A stretch of 17,228 nt of DNA from Rhodobacteraceae bacterium UBA6273 (GTDB lineage: Bacteria; Pseudomonadota; Alphaproteobacteria; Rhodobacterales; Rhodobacteraceae). Shown piece by piece: positions 7,190 through 14,242 of the stretch. Positions within the stretch are counted from its first letter, which is position 1. Every line of letters starts with the position of its first letter. The notes below the pieces were generated by a model. That model saw only the letters and a program-made list of their open reading frames with translations, did not search any database and was not told where the DNA came from. Made by a program: the position numbers and the translations under genes. Location: contig DJUV01000209.1 in NCBI GenBank assembly GCA_002440625.1, positions 1-17,228 of the forward strand, given 5' to 3'.

Positions 7190-7507
7190 ATGAAATCGAT
7201 CGAGGAACGCAAGGCCCAGCTTACGGCCCGGCGCGACTTCCTTGAAGGCCGGATCGCCGAGATCGGCGCCGAATTCGACAGTCACGACTCCAAGGACTGG
7301 GAGGAGATGGCGACCGAGCGTGAGGGCGACGAGGTGCTTGCCGACCTCGGCCAGTCGGCGCGGAGCGAACTTCGGATGATCGCCGCCGCCTTCAACCGGA
7401 TCGGCGAGGGCGAGTACGGCTATTGCGTGACCTGCGGCGATGAGATTGCGCAGGACCGGCTCGATCTGATCCCGGCGACGCCCTTCTGCGCCAAACACGC
7501 ACGCTGA
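7190..7507 (+). CDS. Short DksA/TraR-type zinc-finger protein
   Basis: This 105-residue predicted cytoplasmic protein has an N-terminal helical hairpin (about 1-70) and a C-terminal DksA/TraR finger, CVTCG ... TPFCAKH. DksA-family proteins enter the RNA polymerase secondary channel and modify promoter response, often with ppGpp. The finger reads C-x2-C-x17-C-x2-H, so the last cysteine of the usual C4 finger appears replaced by histidine. The coiled-coil tip region contains acidic residues (SHDSKDWEEM), but I cannot confirm the tip DxxDxA motif of classical DksA. The start ATG 7190 follows GAGGAGAG at 7178-7185; an upstream extension of the frame is discarded because it lacks such a site. An FNR-type box upstream suggests oxygen-linked control. 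Confidence 0.88.
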   Translation: MKSIEERKAQLTARRDFLEGRIAEIGAEFDSHDSKDWEEMATEREGDEVLADLGQSARSELRMIAAAFNRIGEGEYGYCVTCGDEIAQDRLDLIPATPFCAKHAR

Positions 7508-7522
7508 TCATCGCGCGCGCCA

Positions 7523-7550
7523 TTGCCAACGGGCCATGCTCCGCTAGAGT
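7523..7550 (+). promoter_or_regulatory. Predicted promoter of the FadJ-like gene
   Basis: TTGCCA (7523-7528) and TAGAGT (7545-7550) have a 16-base spacer, 29 bases before the ATG at 7579. Pattern match only. Confidence 0.35.
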
Positions 7551-7578
7551 TGTGGAAAAGCCGGAACGGAGGGGCAGA

Positions 7579-9618
7579 ATGGACGCTGTGACGCTCAAGG
7601 GCGATCGCGGGATCGGCTGGATCACCATCGACAGCCCGCCGGTCAATGCGCTGTCCGCGCCCGTGCGCAAGGGACTGGCCGAGGCGCTGGACCGAGCCGC
7701 CGCCGATCCGGCGATCCGGGTCGTTATCCTTGGCGCAGCGGGCAGGGTCTTTTCCGCTGGCGCCGACATCCGCGAGTTTGGCGCGCCCGCCGCATCGCCG
7801 GACCTGCCCACAGTGGCCGCGCAGCTGGCGGCGATGGAAAAGCCGGTGATCGCAGCGCTACACGGCGCGGCCCTTGGCGGCGGGCTTGAACTTGCGCTTG
7901 CGGCGCGGGTCCGGGTCGCGGCGCCGGGTACCGAGCTTGGCCTGCCTGAAGTTTCGCTCGGGCTTCTGCCGGGGGCCGGTGGCACCCAGCGCCTGCCGCG
8001 CCTGATCGGGGCGAAGGCAGCACTTGGCCTGATGCTGAGCGGCCTGCCGGTCGCGGCGGAGCGGGCCGAGGCGATGGGCCTCGTCGACGCGGTGGTCGAG
8101 GGCGATGCCGAGGCTGCGGCGGAAAAGCTCGCGCGGGCGCATATCGACGGCATTGCCGAATTGCCCACCGCCGCCGAGCGCGGTGAAAACGCCGATGTCG
8201 CCGTCTGGCTTGCTGCTGTGGCGGAGGCACGGGGCGGGCTCGGCAGGGGCCGGCTGCCGGCGCCGGCCCGGATCATCGACTGCGTTGAGGCGGCGCTGCT
8301 CCTGCCCGAGGACGAGGGCCATGTCTTCGAGCAGACGGCCTACGCCGATCTTGCTGCCGCGCCGGAATCAGCGGCGCTGCGCCACGTCTTTCTCGCCGAG
8401 CGGCGCGCCGGGCATCTGCCGGGTGCGGGCGACATCGGGCCGCGCGCGCTCGACCGCATCGGCCTTGTGGGTTTCGGCAACGCGGGCGCGGCGGTCGCCG
8501 CGGCGCTCCTGTCCTCGGGCTCGGCCGTGACGATGATCGAGGGCGATACTGAGACACTCGGGGCAGCCCTTGCGGAAGTGGCGGCGCATCACGACAAGGC
8601 CGTGCAGTCCGGGCGCCTGTCGGCGGCTCAGCGCGAGGCGGAGTGGGATCGCATCGAGGGGTCGGTCGACCTCAGGGAGCTTGAGCGGTCGGACGTGGTG
8701 ATCGTCTCGGGCGCGGAGGGCAAAGCGGAGGCGCGCCGGCTTCTTGCCGAGATCGACCGCGTGCTTCGGCCCGGCGGCATCCTCGCCGTCATGGGCGACG
8801 GCAGAGGGCTTGCCGAACTGGCCGGGGCGACCGGACGCCCCGATGCAGTTCTGGCGCTGACGACGGCCCAGCCTTTCGGCAAGGCCCGGGTGATCGAGGT
8901 CGGCGTCACCGGCGAGACGACGGCAGAGGTGGTTGCCGCAGGCTTCCGGCTTGTCCGGCGGCTTGGCCGGATCGCGGTGCGTTCAGGCGTGGCGGGGGGC
9001 GGCATCGGCCGCCGGGTCGACCACGCACTCCGCCATGCCATGGACATGCTGGTGGCCGCTGGTGCCAGCCCCTACGAGATCGACAGGGCCTTGGCCGAAT
9101 GGGGCTATTCGCGTGGGCCCTACCAGTTGGCGGATGAGGCCGGCCTTGACGACGGGAACTGGCTCGACGCCGCTTTCATTGCCGCAGGGCGGGGCGGGCG
9201 CGCCTCTGGCAAGGGCTACTATGCCTATGCCGAGGGCGCCCGGCTTGGCCGCGAGGATAGCGACGCGCTTTCGCTGATCGCGATGATGCGCGAGGCGCGG
9301 GGGATTCAGGCGCGCCCCGTCGGCATGCGCGAGATCCAGCGCCGGGCGCTGGCGGCCATGGCCAACGAGGGCGCTCGCGCCTTTGAGGAGGGCGCGGCGG
9401 TCCGGCCCTCGGACGTAGATGTTGTGATGGTCGCCGACCACGGCTTCCCGCGCTGGCGCGGCGGGCCGATGTGCGCCGCCGATCAGGCCGGGCTTCTGGC
9501 CCTGCGCAACGATCTGCGCAGCTATGCCGATGAGGGTGACAGCTTCTGGCAACCCGCCGAGGTCTGGGACGAGCTCATCAAATACGGTCGCCGCTTCGCC
9601 GATCTCGACGAGGACTGA
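7579..9618 (+). CDS. FadB/FadJ-like multifunctional protein: enoyl-CoA hydratase plus degenerate 3-hydroxyacyl-CoA dehydrogenase
   Basis: This 679-residue cytoplasmic protein has the fatty-acid beta-oxidation fusion layout. The N-terminal crotonase domain (about 1-190) keeps the oxyanion-hole segment FSAGADIREF and both catalytic glutamates, Glu104 (GGGLE) and Glu124 (LPEVSLG), so hydratase activity is plausible. The dehydrogenase Rossmann segment starts at about 293 with GFGNAG (298-303). By eye, however, the catalytic residues of this family are missing: the His of the usual HFFSPA is Thr428 (TTAQPF), the Asn of GFIGNR is Arg478 (GGIGRR), and the SNTS serine has gone (AVMGDGRG). The Glu partner remains as Glu440. 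The C-terminal 3HCDH domain keeps WRGGPM. Start ATG 7579 is chosen because GGAGGGG lies at 7568-7574. A true FadJ is likely elsewhere; this could be a specialised hydratase with a structural second half. Confidence 0.85.
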   Translation: MDAVTLKGDRGIGWITIDSPPVNALSAPVRKGLAEALDRAAADPAIRVVILGAAGRVFSAGADIREFGAPAASPDLPTVAAQLAAMEKPVIAALHGAALGGGLELALAARVRVAAPGTELGLPEVSLGLLPGAGGTQRLPRLIGAKAALGLMLSGLPVAAERAEAMGLVDAVVEGDAEAAAEKLARAHIDGIAELPTAAERGENADVAVWLAAVAEARGGLGRGRLPAPARIIDCVEAALLLPEDEGHVFEQTAYADLAAAPESAALRHVFLAERRAGHLPGAGDIGPRALDRIGLVGFGNAGAAVAAALLSSGSAVTMIEGDTETLGAALAEVAAHHDKAVQSGRLSAAQREAEWDRIEGSVDLRELERSDVVIVSGAEGKAEARRLLAEIDRVLRPGGILAVMGDGRGLAELAGATGRPDAVLALTTAQPFGKARVIEVGVTGETTAEVVAAGFRLVRRLGRIAVRSGVAGGGIGRRVDHALRHAMDMLVAAGASPYEIDRALAEWGYSRGPYQLADEAGLDDGNWLDAAFIAAGRGGRASGKGYYAYAEGARLGREDSDALSLIAMMREARGIQARPVGMREIQRRALAAMANEGARAFEEGAAVRPSDVDVVMVADHGFPRWRGGPMCAADQAGLLALRNDLRSYADEGDSFWQPAEVWDELIKYGRRFADLDED

Positions 9619-9633
9619 TCCTCAGACGAGGAT
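9618..9633. terminator. Hairpin between convergent genes
   Basis: ATCCTC / GAGGAT form a perfect 6-base stem with the loop AGAC, overlapping the stops of both converging genes (TGA 9616-9618; minus-strand stop at 9622-9624). A second, mutually exclusive stem, GAGGA/TCCTC (9610-9623, loop CTGA), is also possible. No T-tract. Confidence 0.4.
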
Positions 9634-9837
9634 GATGCCGAGGACGACCATCATCAGGCCGATTGCCGACAGAAGCAGCGCGCCGAAATTCAGGACGACG
9701 ACGCGCTGAAGTTTCGTGCGCAGTTCCGCATCGGGCAGTCCCGCCTTGCGGGCGCGGGCAATGGCAAGGATGCACCACAAGAGAAGCGCAACCCCGCCGA
9801 GTGTCACTGCCGCCCCGATCCAGATCAGCATATCCAT
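9622..9837 (-). CDS. Small two-helix membrane protein, unrecognised
   Basis: This 71-residue predicted inner-membrane protein has two hydrophobic helices (about 3-26 and 47-70). They are joined by a short charged loop, ARARKAGLPDAELRTKLQR. No catalytic motif or signal cleavage site is visible, and I recognise no family. Start ATG 9837 (MDMLIW) was chosen over longer in-frame extensions because it begins just before the first helix; ATG 9831 is nearly equivalent. It converges with the FadJ-like gene, with only three bases between their stop codons. The regular two-helix pattern and good codon usage argue that it is a real gene. Confidence 0.65.
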   Translation of the reverse strand: MDMLIWIGAAVTLGGVALLLWCILAIARARKAGLPDAELRTKLQRVVVLNFGALLLSAIGLMMVVLGIILV

Positions 9838-9914
9838 CCCCGGCCTCCGATTTCCCGCCGCTGCACTAACGCGCCGGCTTCCGCCGGGCAAGCCCGAATG
9901 GCCCGCCTCGGCCC

Positions 9915-9943
9915 TTGAAGGGGGCAGGTGGAGCGACTAGTCA
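9915..9943 (+). promoter_or_regulatory. Predicted promoter of the gapR-like gene
   Basis: TTGAAG (9915-9920) and TAGTCA (9938-9943) have a 17-base spacer, followed by a short leader with GAGGAGAG before the ATG at 9977. Pattern match only. Confidence 0.4.
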
Positions 9944-9976
9944 GGGGCCAAACCGAAAGACCCCGAGGAGAGCAGG

Positions 9977-10237
9977 ATGAACGACCAGGTTTCCGACGCC
10001 ACCTATAGCGTCGCCGCTGACGAACTGAGGCAGTTCATCGAGCGCTACGAGCATCTCGAAGCGGAAAAGCAGGATATCGCCGAACAGCAGAAGGAAGTCA
10101 TGGCCGAGGCCAAGGGCCGTGGCTACGACACCAAGGTGATGCGCAAGGTCATTGCGCTGAGGAAGCGCGACAAGGACGACATCGCCGAAGAGGAAGCGGT
10201 TCTGGAGATGTACAAGGCCGCGCTCGGCATGGTCTGA
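9977..10237 (+). CDS. gapR: GapR-family nucleoid-associated protein (DUF2312)
   Basis: This 86-residue protein has the full DUF2312 pattern: a long helix (LRQFIERYEHLEAEKQDIAE), a loop with GYDTK, then a basic helix, VMRKVIALRKRDKDD, and a short C-terminal helix, AVLEMYKAALG. In Caulobacter GapR clamps around overtwisted AT-rich DNA and supports replication and topoisomerase action; function here is by family. The length matches the family. Start ATG 9977 follows GAGGAGAG at 9965-9972. It faces the next, minus-strand gene with 12 bases between stops. It lies alone with a predicted promoter. Confidence 0.92.
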   Translation: MNDQVSDATYSVAADELRQFIERYEHLEAEKQDIAEQQKEVMAEAKGRGYDTKVMRKVIALRKRDKDDIAEEEAVLEMYKAALGMV

Positions 10238-10249
10238 GGCGGCAGGGGA

Positions 10250-11128
10250 CTACGGCAGGAGGAAACTGACCCCCGGCAAGTCCGCCGCCTCCGCTACGTC
10301 CTCGTCGTAGATTTCCGCCATCTCGGCGACCAGTGCCGCCGACCAGCCCGGCATGTCGATGGCGGCCTCCATCTCTTCCGGTCGGGCGTAGCGTTCGAGA
10401 AAGCTCGCCGTGATGTCATGCCGCTCGGCCTGCGTGAACGGGCCTTCGGCCTCGGCCAGATGGGTGCGAAGGGCGCCGAGACCTTCCTCCGACAGAAGCA
10501 TCGTCAGTATGTCATCTTCGCCTTCGAGGGATGCGGTCCCGTCGAGGCCTGCGACGGCATGGAGCAGTTCCGGCCAGATGATCGGCGTATCCTCGTTGCA
10601 CCAGAGGACGAGCCGTGCGTCGGGCACCGCCTCCAGCATCCGCTTGATCACCGGCCCCCATGAAAGGTCGAGCGGGTCGATGCCGCCAAGATGCGCCTCG
10701 CGGTCGCTCACCACGGCGCGGGAAAGAACCTCGGGCACCAGAACGGCGGGGTTCTTCAGCGCGAGGAAAAAGGTGCAGTCATCGCCGGGAAAGATATTGG
10801 CATAGGACGCGACGCGCTGGTGGAGATAGGGGTAAAGCCCGTTCGGCCCGGCGGCATTGCCGGGAAAGCAGGCAAGGTTCTCATGGCTGAGGATCAGCCG
10901 TTCGGCGCGCGTCTCGCCCAAGAGGGCGTCACGTACCATTTCCTGCACGTCGCCGCCCGCCGGAGATCCGCGGAGCGACCGGACGAGTTTCGGCAGCATC
11001 TGGCGATAGGTGCGCGAGGCGGGCAGGGCGATGCCGTCCTCCGTCAGCCGCGACCGGTTCTTCAGAAGCGCGCGCAGGAGCCGTTCGTCATCGGTACAGT
11101 GGACGCCGAGATGCAGGGCGATGTCCAT
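10250..11128 (-). CDS. Hypothetical protein, weakly sulfotransferase-like
   Basis: This 292-residue predicted cytoplasmic protein has no clear family assignment. Its N-terminus (ALHLGVHCTDDERLLRALL, then DGIALPASRTYRQML) recalls the opening strand, loop and helix of sulfotransferase-like proteins of Rhodobacteraceae. The phosphosulfate-binding Lys-Thr-Gly-Thr loop expected there is replaced by HCTDDERL. A serine/histidine segment, LILSHENLACFPGN (about 97-110), sits where such proteins carry a second conserved motif. The C-terminal third is acidic and helical. There is no signal peptide or membrane segment. It stands alone, divergent from the iron permease. Start ATG 11128 has only a weak ribosome-binding site. 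It may be a nonenzymatic relative; function unknown. Confidence 0.7.
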   Translation of the reverse strand: MDIALHLGVHCTDDERLLRALLKNRSRLTEDGIALPASRTYRQMLPKLVRSLRGSPAGGDVQEMVRDALLGETRAERLILSHENLACFPGNAAGPNGLYPYLHQRVASYANIFPGDDCTFFLALKNPAVLVPEVLSRAVVSDREAHLGGIDPLDLSWGPVIKRMLEAVPDARLVLWCNEDTPIIWPELLHAVAGLDGTASLEGEDDILTMLLSEEGLGALRTHLAEAEGPFTQAERHDITASFLERYARPEEMEAAIDMPGWSAALVAEMAEIYDEDVAEAADLPGVSFLLP

Positions 11129-11204
11129 GGGCGCTTGGGTCCGTCATTCAGCCGGGGGCACAACCGGAAGGCCACCCCGGCGCGACCCTATACGGGCTTG
11201 CTGG

Positions 11205-11225
11205 ACAGGAAAACCGCTTTCCTGT
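11205..11225. repeat. Perfect 8-base inverted repeat before the iron permease
   Basis: ACAGGAAA (11205-11212) and TTTCCTGT (11218-11225) are exact reverse complements around the five-base loop ACCGC. The right arm ends 11 bases before the ATG at 11237. It could be an operator half-site pair or a 5' RNA hairpin affecting ribosome access. It does not resemble a Fur box. Confidence 0.5.
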
Positions 11226-11236
11226 AACCGCATGGC

Positions 11237-12988
11237 ATGGCCGACCAAAACGCTCAGCTACTGCCCGACCCTGTGCCGCCGGCGCCGGCGCGGCCTGCGC
11301 GCGGGGCCGGAGGTATCTGGCCCGTGGGCGCCCTTCTGATCGCGGCGCTGGTGGTGATGCCGATCCTGTCGGTGGTGGTCCTGGCCTTCAATCCGACCGA
11401 AAACATCTGGCCCCATCTTCTTTCGACTACGCTGCCGCGCTACGCGGCCAACACGGCGATCCTGACGCTCGGCACCGGGCTTTTGGCGGCAGCTGTGGGG
11501 ACGGGGGCGGCCTGGCTCGTCACCATGTACCGCTTTCCGGGCGTGCGGCTGATCGAATGGCTTCTTCTTCTGCCGCTCGCGATCCCGGCCTATGTCGGGG
11601 CCTATGCGCTGGTCGATTTCCTCGACTATTCCGGGCCGGTGCAGACGGCCCTCAGGGGTGCCATGGGCTGGACCTCGGCGCGGGACTACCTCTTCCCGCA
11701 GATCCGCAGCCTCTGGGCCGCGATCGTCGTGCTGGCGGCGGCACTTTATCCCTACGTCTACATGCTGGCGCGCGCCGCCTTCCGCGAGCAGTCGGGTGGC
11801 AGTTACGAGGTGGCCCGCGCGCTGGGTGCCGGCGCCTTCGGCCTCTTCTGGCGCGTCGGCCTGCCGCTGGCGCGGCCCGCCATCGCGGCAGGCTCGGCCA
11901 TCGTGATGATGGAGACGGTGAATGATTTCGGCGTGGTCGATTACTTTGCCGTCCAGACGCTGACCACCGGCATCTTCACGGTCTGGCTTGAGACCGGCAA
12001 TGCCGGGGGGGCCGCACAGATCGCCAGCGTCCTGCTGGCGGTGATCCTCGTCCTTGTCGCGCTGGAAAAGGTCAGCCGCCGCAATTCGCGCTACTACCAG
12101 TCGGCGCGGCAGCAGCGCCCGGTGACGCGGATGGCGCTTGGTCCCGCCACGGGCTGGGCGGCGACGGCGCTGTGCCTTCTTCCGGTCGGGATGGGCTTCG
12201 TCCTGCCGCTCGGGGTGATCCTGTCCTATGCCATCCGGCAGTCGGATGGCTGGGTGAGTCCGGGGCTCTTCCGGGCTTTTCTGAACACGCTCACCGTCGG
12301 GGGCAGCGCGGCGGTCCTGACCGTACTTGGCGCGCTTTTCATGGTCTACGGGGTGCGGCTGACCGGGCGGCGGCTACCGAAGATTCTCCTGCCCATCACC
12401 ACCATCGGCTATGCCGCGCCGGGCGCCGTTCTGGCGGTCGGCATCCTGATCCCGATGGCGGCACTCGACCACCGCATTGCCGACCTGCTTTTGTGGCTGA
12501 CCGGCCGCGATCCCGGCCTCCTGATCACCGGGTCGGCGGCGGCCATCGTGCTGGCCTATATCGTGCGCTTCTTCGCCATTGCCCAGGGTGCGACCGATGC
12601 CGCCTTTGGCCGGGTGCCGCCTTCCCTGCCGATGGCCGCCCGCTCGCTCGGGCGCGGTGTTGGCGGGGCATTGAGGGAGGTCTACCTGCCCCTGATGAAG
12701 GGGTCGGTCGGGACGGCGCTGCTTCTGGTTTTTGTCGATTGCGTGAAGGAACTGCCGGCGACGCTGCTCCTCCGACCCTTCAACTTCAATACGCTGGCGA
12801 CGCGGGTGCATGAGAAGGCGAGCCTCGAGAACCTCGGCGAGGCCGCGCCGCCGGCCATCCTGGTGATCCTCGTCGGCCTCGTGAGCGTGCTTCTGCTGGC
12901 GCGCGCGCAATTCGGACGCAGCCGGCGCGGCGCACCGGTCTTGCGCGCGAAGCCGGACCGATCTATGTCGCTGAAAGCGCCCCTATAG
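11237..12988 (+). CDS. Iron(III) ABC transporter permease, FbpB/AfuB type (fused two-domain)
   Basis: This 583-residue inner-membrane protein contains two tandem ABC-permease domains, with about 12 membrane helices expected. Each domain has an EAA-like coupling loop for the ATPase: EVARALGAGAFGLFWRVGLP (about 193-212) and AARSLGRGVGGALREVYLP (about 471-489). The double-domain layout and length match FbpB-type ferric-iron permeases. No cognate ATPase or periplasmic binding protein is visible in this window, so partners must be outside. The start could be ATG 11237 (in frame); ATG 11232 is out of frame. An inverted repeat lies just upstream. Its TAG stop (12986-12988) lies inside the tRNA-Thr gene that begins at 12979. 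Confidence 0.9.
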   Translation: MADQNAQLLPDPVPPAPARPARGAGGIWPVGALLIAALVVMPILSVVVLAFNPTENIWPHLLSTTLPRYAANTAILTLGTGLLAAAVGTGAAWLVTMYRFPGVRLIEWLLLLPLAIPAYVGAYALVDFLDYSGPVQTALRGAMGWTSARDYLFPQIRSLWAAIVVLAAALYPYVYMLARAAFREQSGGSYEVARALGAGAFGLFWRVGLPLARPAIAAGSAIVMMETVNDFGVVDYFAVQTLTTGIFTVWLETGNAGGAAQIASVLLAVILVLVALEKVSRRNSRYYQSARQQRPVTRMALGPATGWAATALCLLPVGMGFVLPLGVILSYAIRQSDGWVSPGLFRAFLNTLTVGGSAAVLTVLGALFMVYGVRLTGRRLPKILLPITTIGYAAPGAVLAVGILIPMAALDHRIADLLLWLTGRDPGLLITGSAAAIVLAYIVRFFAIAQGATDAAFGRVPPSLPMAARSLGRGVGGALREVYLPLMKGSVGTALLLVFVDCVKELPATLLLRPFNFNTLATRVHEKASLENLGEAAPPAILVILVGLVSVLLLARAQFGRSRRGAPVLRAKPDRSMSLKAPL

Positions 12989-13054
12989 CTCAGCTGGTAG
13001 AGCGTCTGATTTGTAATCAGAGGGTCGGCGGTTCAAGTCCGTCTGGGGGCACCA
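12979..13054 (+). tRNA. tRNA-Thr (anticodon UGU), CCA encoded
   Basis: This is a 76-base cloverleaf. The acceptor stem GCCCCTA pairs with TGGGGGC (one G-U pair). The D arm is GCTC-AGCTGGTA-GAGC. The anticodon stem TCTGA/TCAGA holds the loop TTTGTAA with anticodon TGT (Thr, ACA codons). The T arm is GGCGG-TTCAAGT-CCGTC. A73 and CCA (13052-13054) follow. The first ten bases overlap the 3' end of the permease coding sequence. A weak promoter-like pair, TTGCGC (12941) and TATGTC (12964), lies inside the permease gene, so transcription may be independent or by processing of a joint transcript. Confidence 0.95.
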
Positions 13055-13257
13055 TTACCTAAAGAATACAATTTGTTAACCGACTGCTGCAACAGTGGAA
13101 GGAACCCCTTTTTGCTTCTTCAGAGCACAGCGAAACGCATTGCGGCCTTGGCTTGGCCCTGGAAATCTGCCTCCCGCAGCAGACCCTGAAGCGCGGCAAC
13201 AGCAAAGCTGCACGCTACACGAGTTCCTCGTGAATGCTTGACGGCGGCGTTGTCCTG
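13055..13257. other. Unassigned stretch downstream of the tRNA
   Basis: About 200 bases with no gene I can support. The first 60 (13055-13114) are clearly AT-richer than the rest of the window, with a five-T run at 13109-13113 after a weak AAGG/CCTT stem that might end the tRNA transcript. From about 13120 a minus-strand frame continues from the IS3 remnant, but its protein is unrelated to IS3 transposases and I do not recognise it. Confidence 0.4.
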
Positions 13258-13502
13258 TCGATCACGCTCCGCCCGATCCGATGCCTGATCGGGACCACGC
13301 TCCTTAGGCCTGAAATCGTGAAACGTCGATGGTGCGATGCCCAGGGCTTGGCAGATCGGCCCGACACCTGAAGCGCCACGATGATCGTCGACGAACGCGA
13401 TCATTTGGGGAACGGGCGGTCGAGTTCCGCCAGGGCGAAATACGCGCTCGCATTCTTCAGGATCTCATTGGCGGTCCGCAGTTCCCGGACTTCGCGCTTT
13501 CC
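13258..13502 (-). mobile_element. IS3-family transposase remnant (orfA 3' end and orfB 5' end)
   Basis: Reading on the minus strand, the end of an IS3-type OrfA is recognisable: [20 protein letters not shown], then [12 protein letters not shown] and a stop. It overlaps as ATGA with the OrfB start at 13404, [25 protein letters not shown], which is the standard opening of IS3-family integrase subunits. Homology stops after about 49 OrfB residues; the DDE catalytic domain and the first part of OrfA are missing. No terminal inverted repeats were found. It is an inactive fragment. Confidence 0.75.
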
Positions 13503-14096
13503 GACAACACCTGCCCGCGTTGCCGATACCGATTCCAGTCCACCAGCGAGCAGCGCGAATTCATGTCGGGGGTGCAGGCGCCGCTGGCGCGGGTGCCTCT
13601 GGCCGGCGGATCGCTGGTCCCCAAGCGCGGGCGGGTGCCGGGCGCGTCATCGCCATGAGCCGCCGCAAGGCCCGGCAGCACCTCGCCGAGTTCCACGGCG
13701 CCACCGACATCGTGACGGAACGCTGCGTCGAAGAGGTTGTGGCGGTCATGCGGTTGGCCGGCTACGTCGGCGCCGATGTGGGTGCGCGACCGTGTGGGCA
13801 CCAGTGAACGCATGCACGAGACCATTGCCCTGGCGCGTCCCGGCGCGATGGTCGGCTATGTCGGCGTGCCGGATGGCGGCGAGCGTGACGGCCAGAAACT
13901 GTTCTTCTCGCAGACGGCGATGCAGGGCGGCCCGGCCCCCGTCCGTCGCTTCCTGCCGCAGTTGATTGACCTCGTCCTGACCCGCAAGATCGACGCCGGC
14001 CGGGTCTTCAACCTAGCCCTGCCAATCGCGGATGGCGCCGATGCCTACAGGCCGAGGGATGAACGCCGGGCGATCAAGACACTCCTGCGGGGCTGA
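13491..14096 (+). pseudogene. Zinc-dependent alcohol dehydrogenase remnant (truncated, deleted, frameshifted)
   Basis: Pieces of a medium-chain zinc alcohol dehydrogenase can be read in three steps. The first is [11 protein letters not shown] ... [10 protein letters not shown] (13491 to about 13625; structural-zinc loop and following strand). The second, after loss of about 60 residues that would hold the GxGxxG cofactor loop, is [20 protein letters not shown] ... GADVG in another frame (about 13636-13783). The third, after a further frameshift near 13780-13790, is DRVGTSERMHETIALARPG ... RRAIKTLLRG, ending at the TGA at 14094. The N-terminal catalytic-zinc part is missing because the gene begins abruptly at the IS3 remnant. 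The product cannot be functional. Confidence 0.75.
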
Positions 14097-14242
14097 TCGG
14101 CCCTCTCGGGGGCGATCGCAACGGCCAGGCCCCGGCCTTGGTGCCGACCTGACTTCGAGACGCCTTCAGGCCGACCGGCCGCGCTGCCTTCTCGGAATTG
14201 CGCGACCTCCGATCTTCGCAGCCCATCCCGAACGCCCGACAC

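Noticed and set aside
7552..7578. GTG start at 7552 for the FadJ-like gene
   Set aside because: The GGAGGGG at 7568-7574 sits correctly for ATG 7579, and the crotonase domain begins right there.
13030..13054. A possible tRNA-linked attachment site repeat
   Set aside because: I scanned the downstream region for a second copy of the tRNA 3' end (GTTCAAGTCCGTCTGGGGGC) and saw none within the window, so an island boundary is not supported.
13120..13404. An intact 94-residue gene on the minus strand
   Set aside because: Only its first 49 residues match IS3 OrfB; the remainder is unrelated, so it is a fragment and not a working gene.
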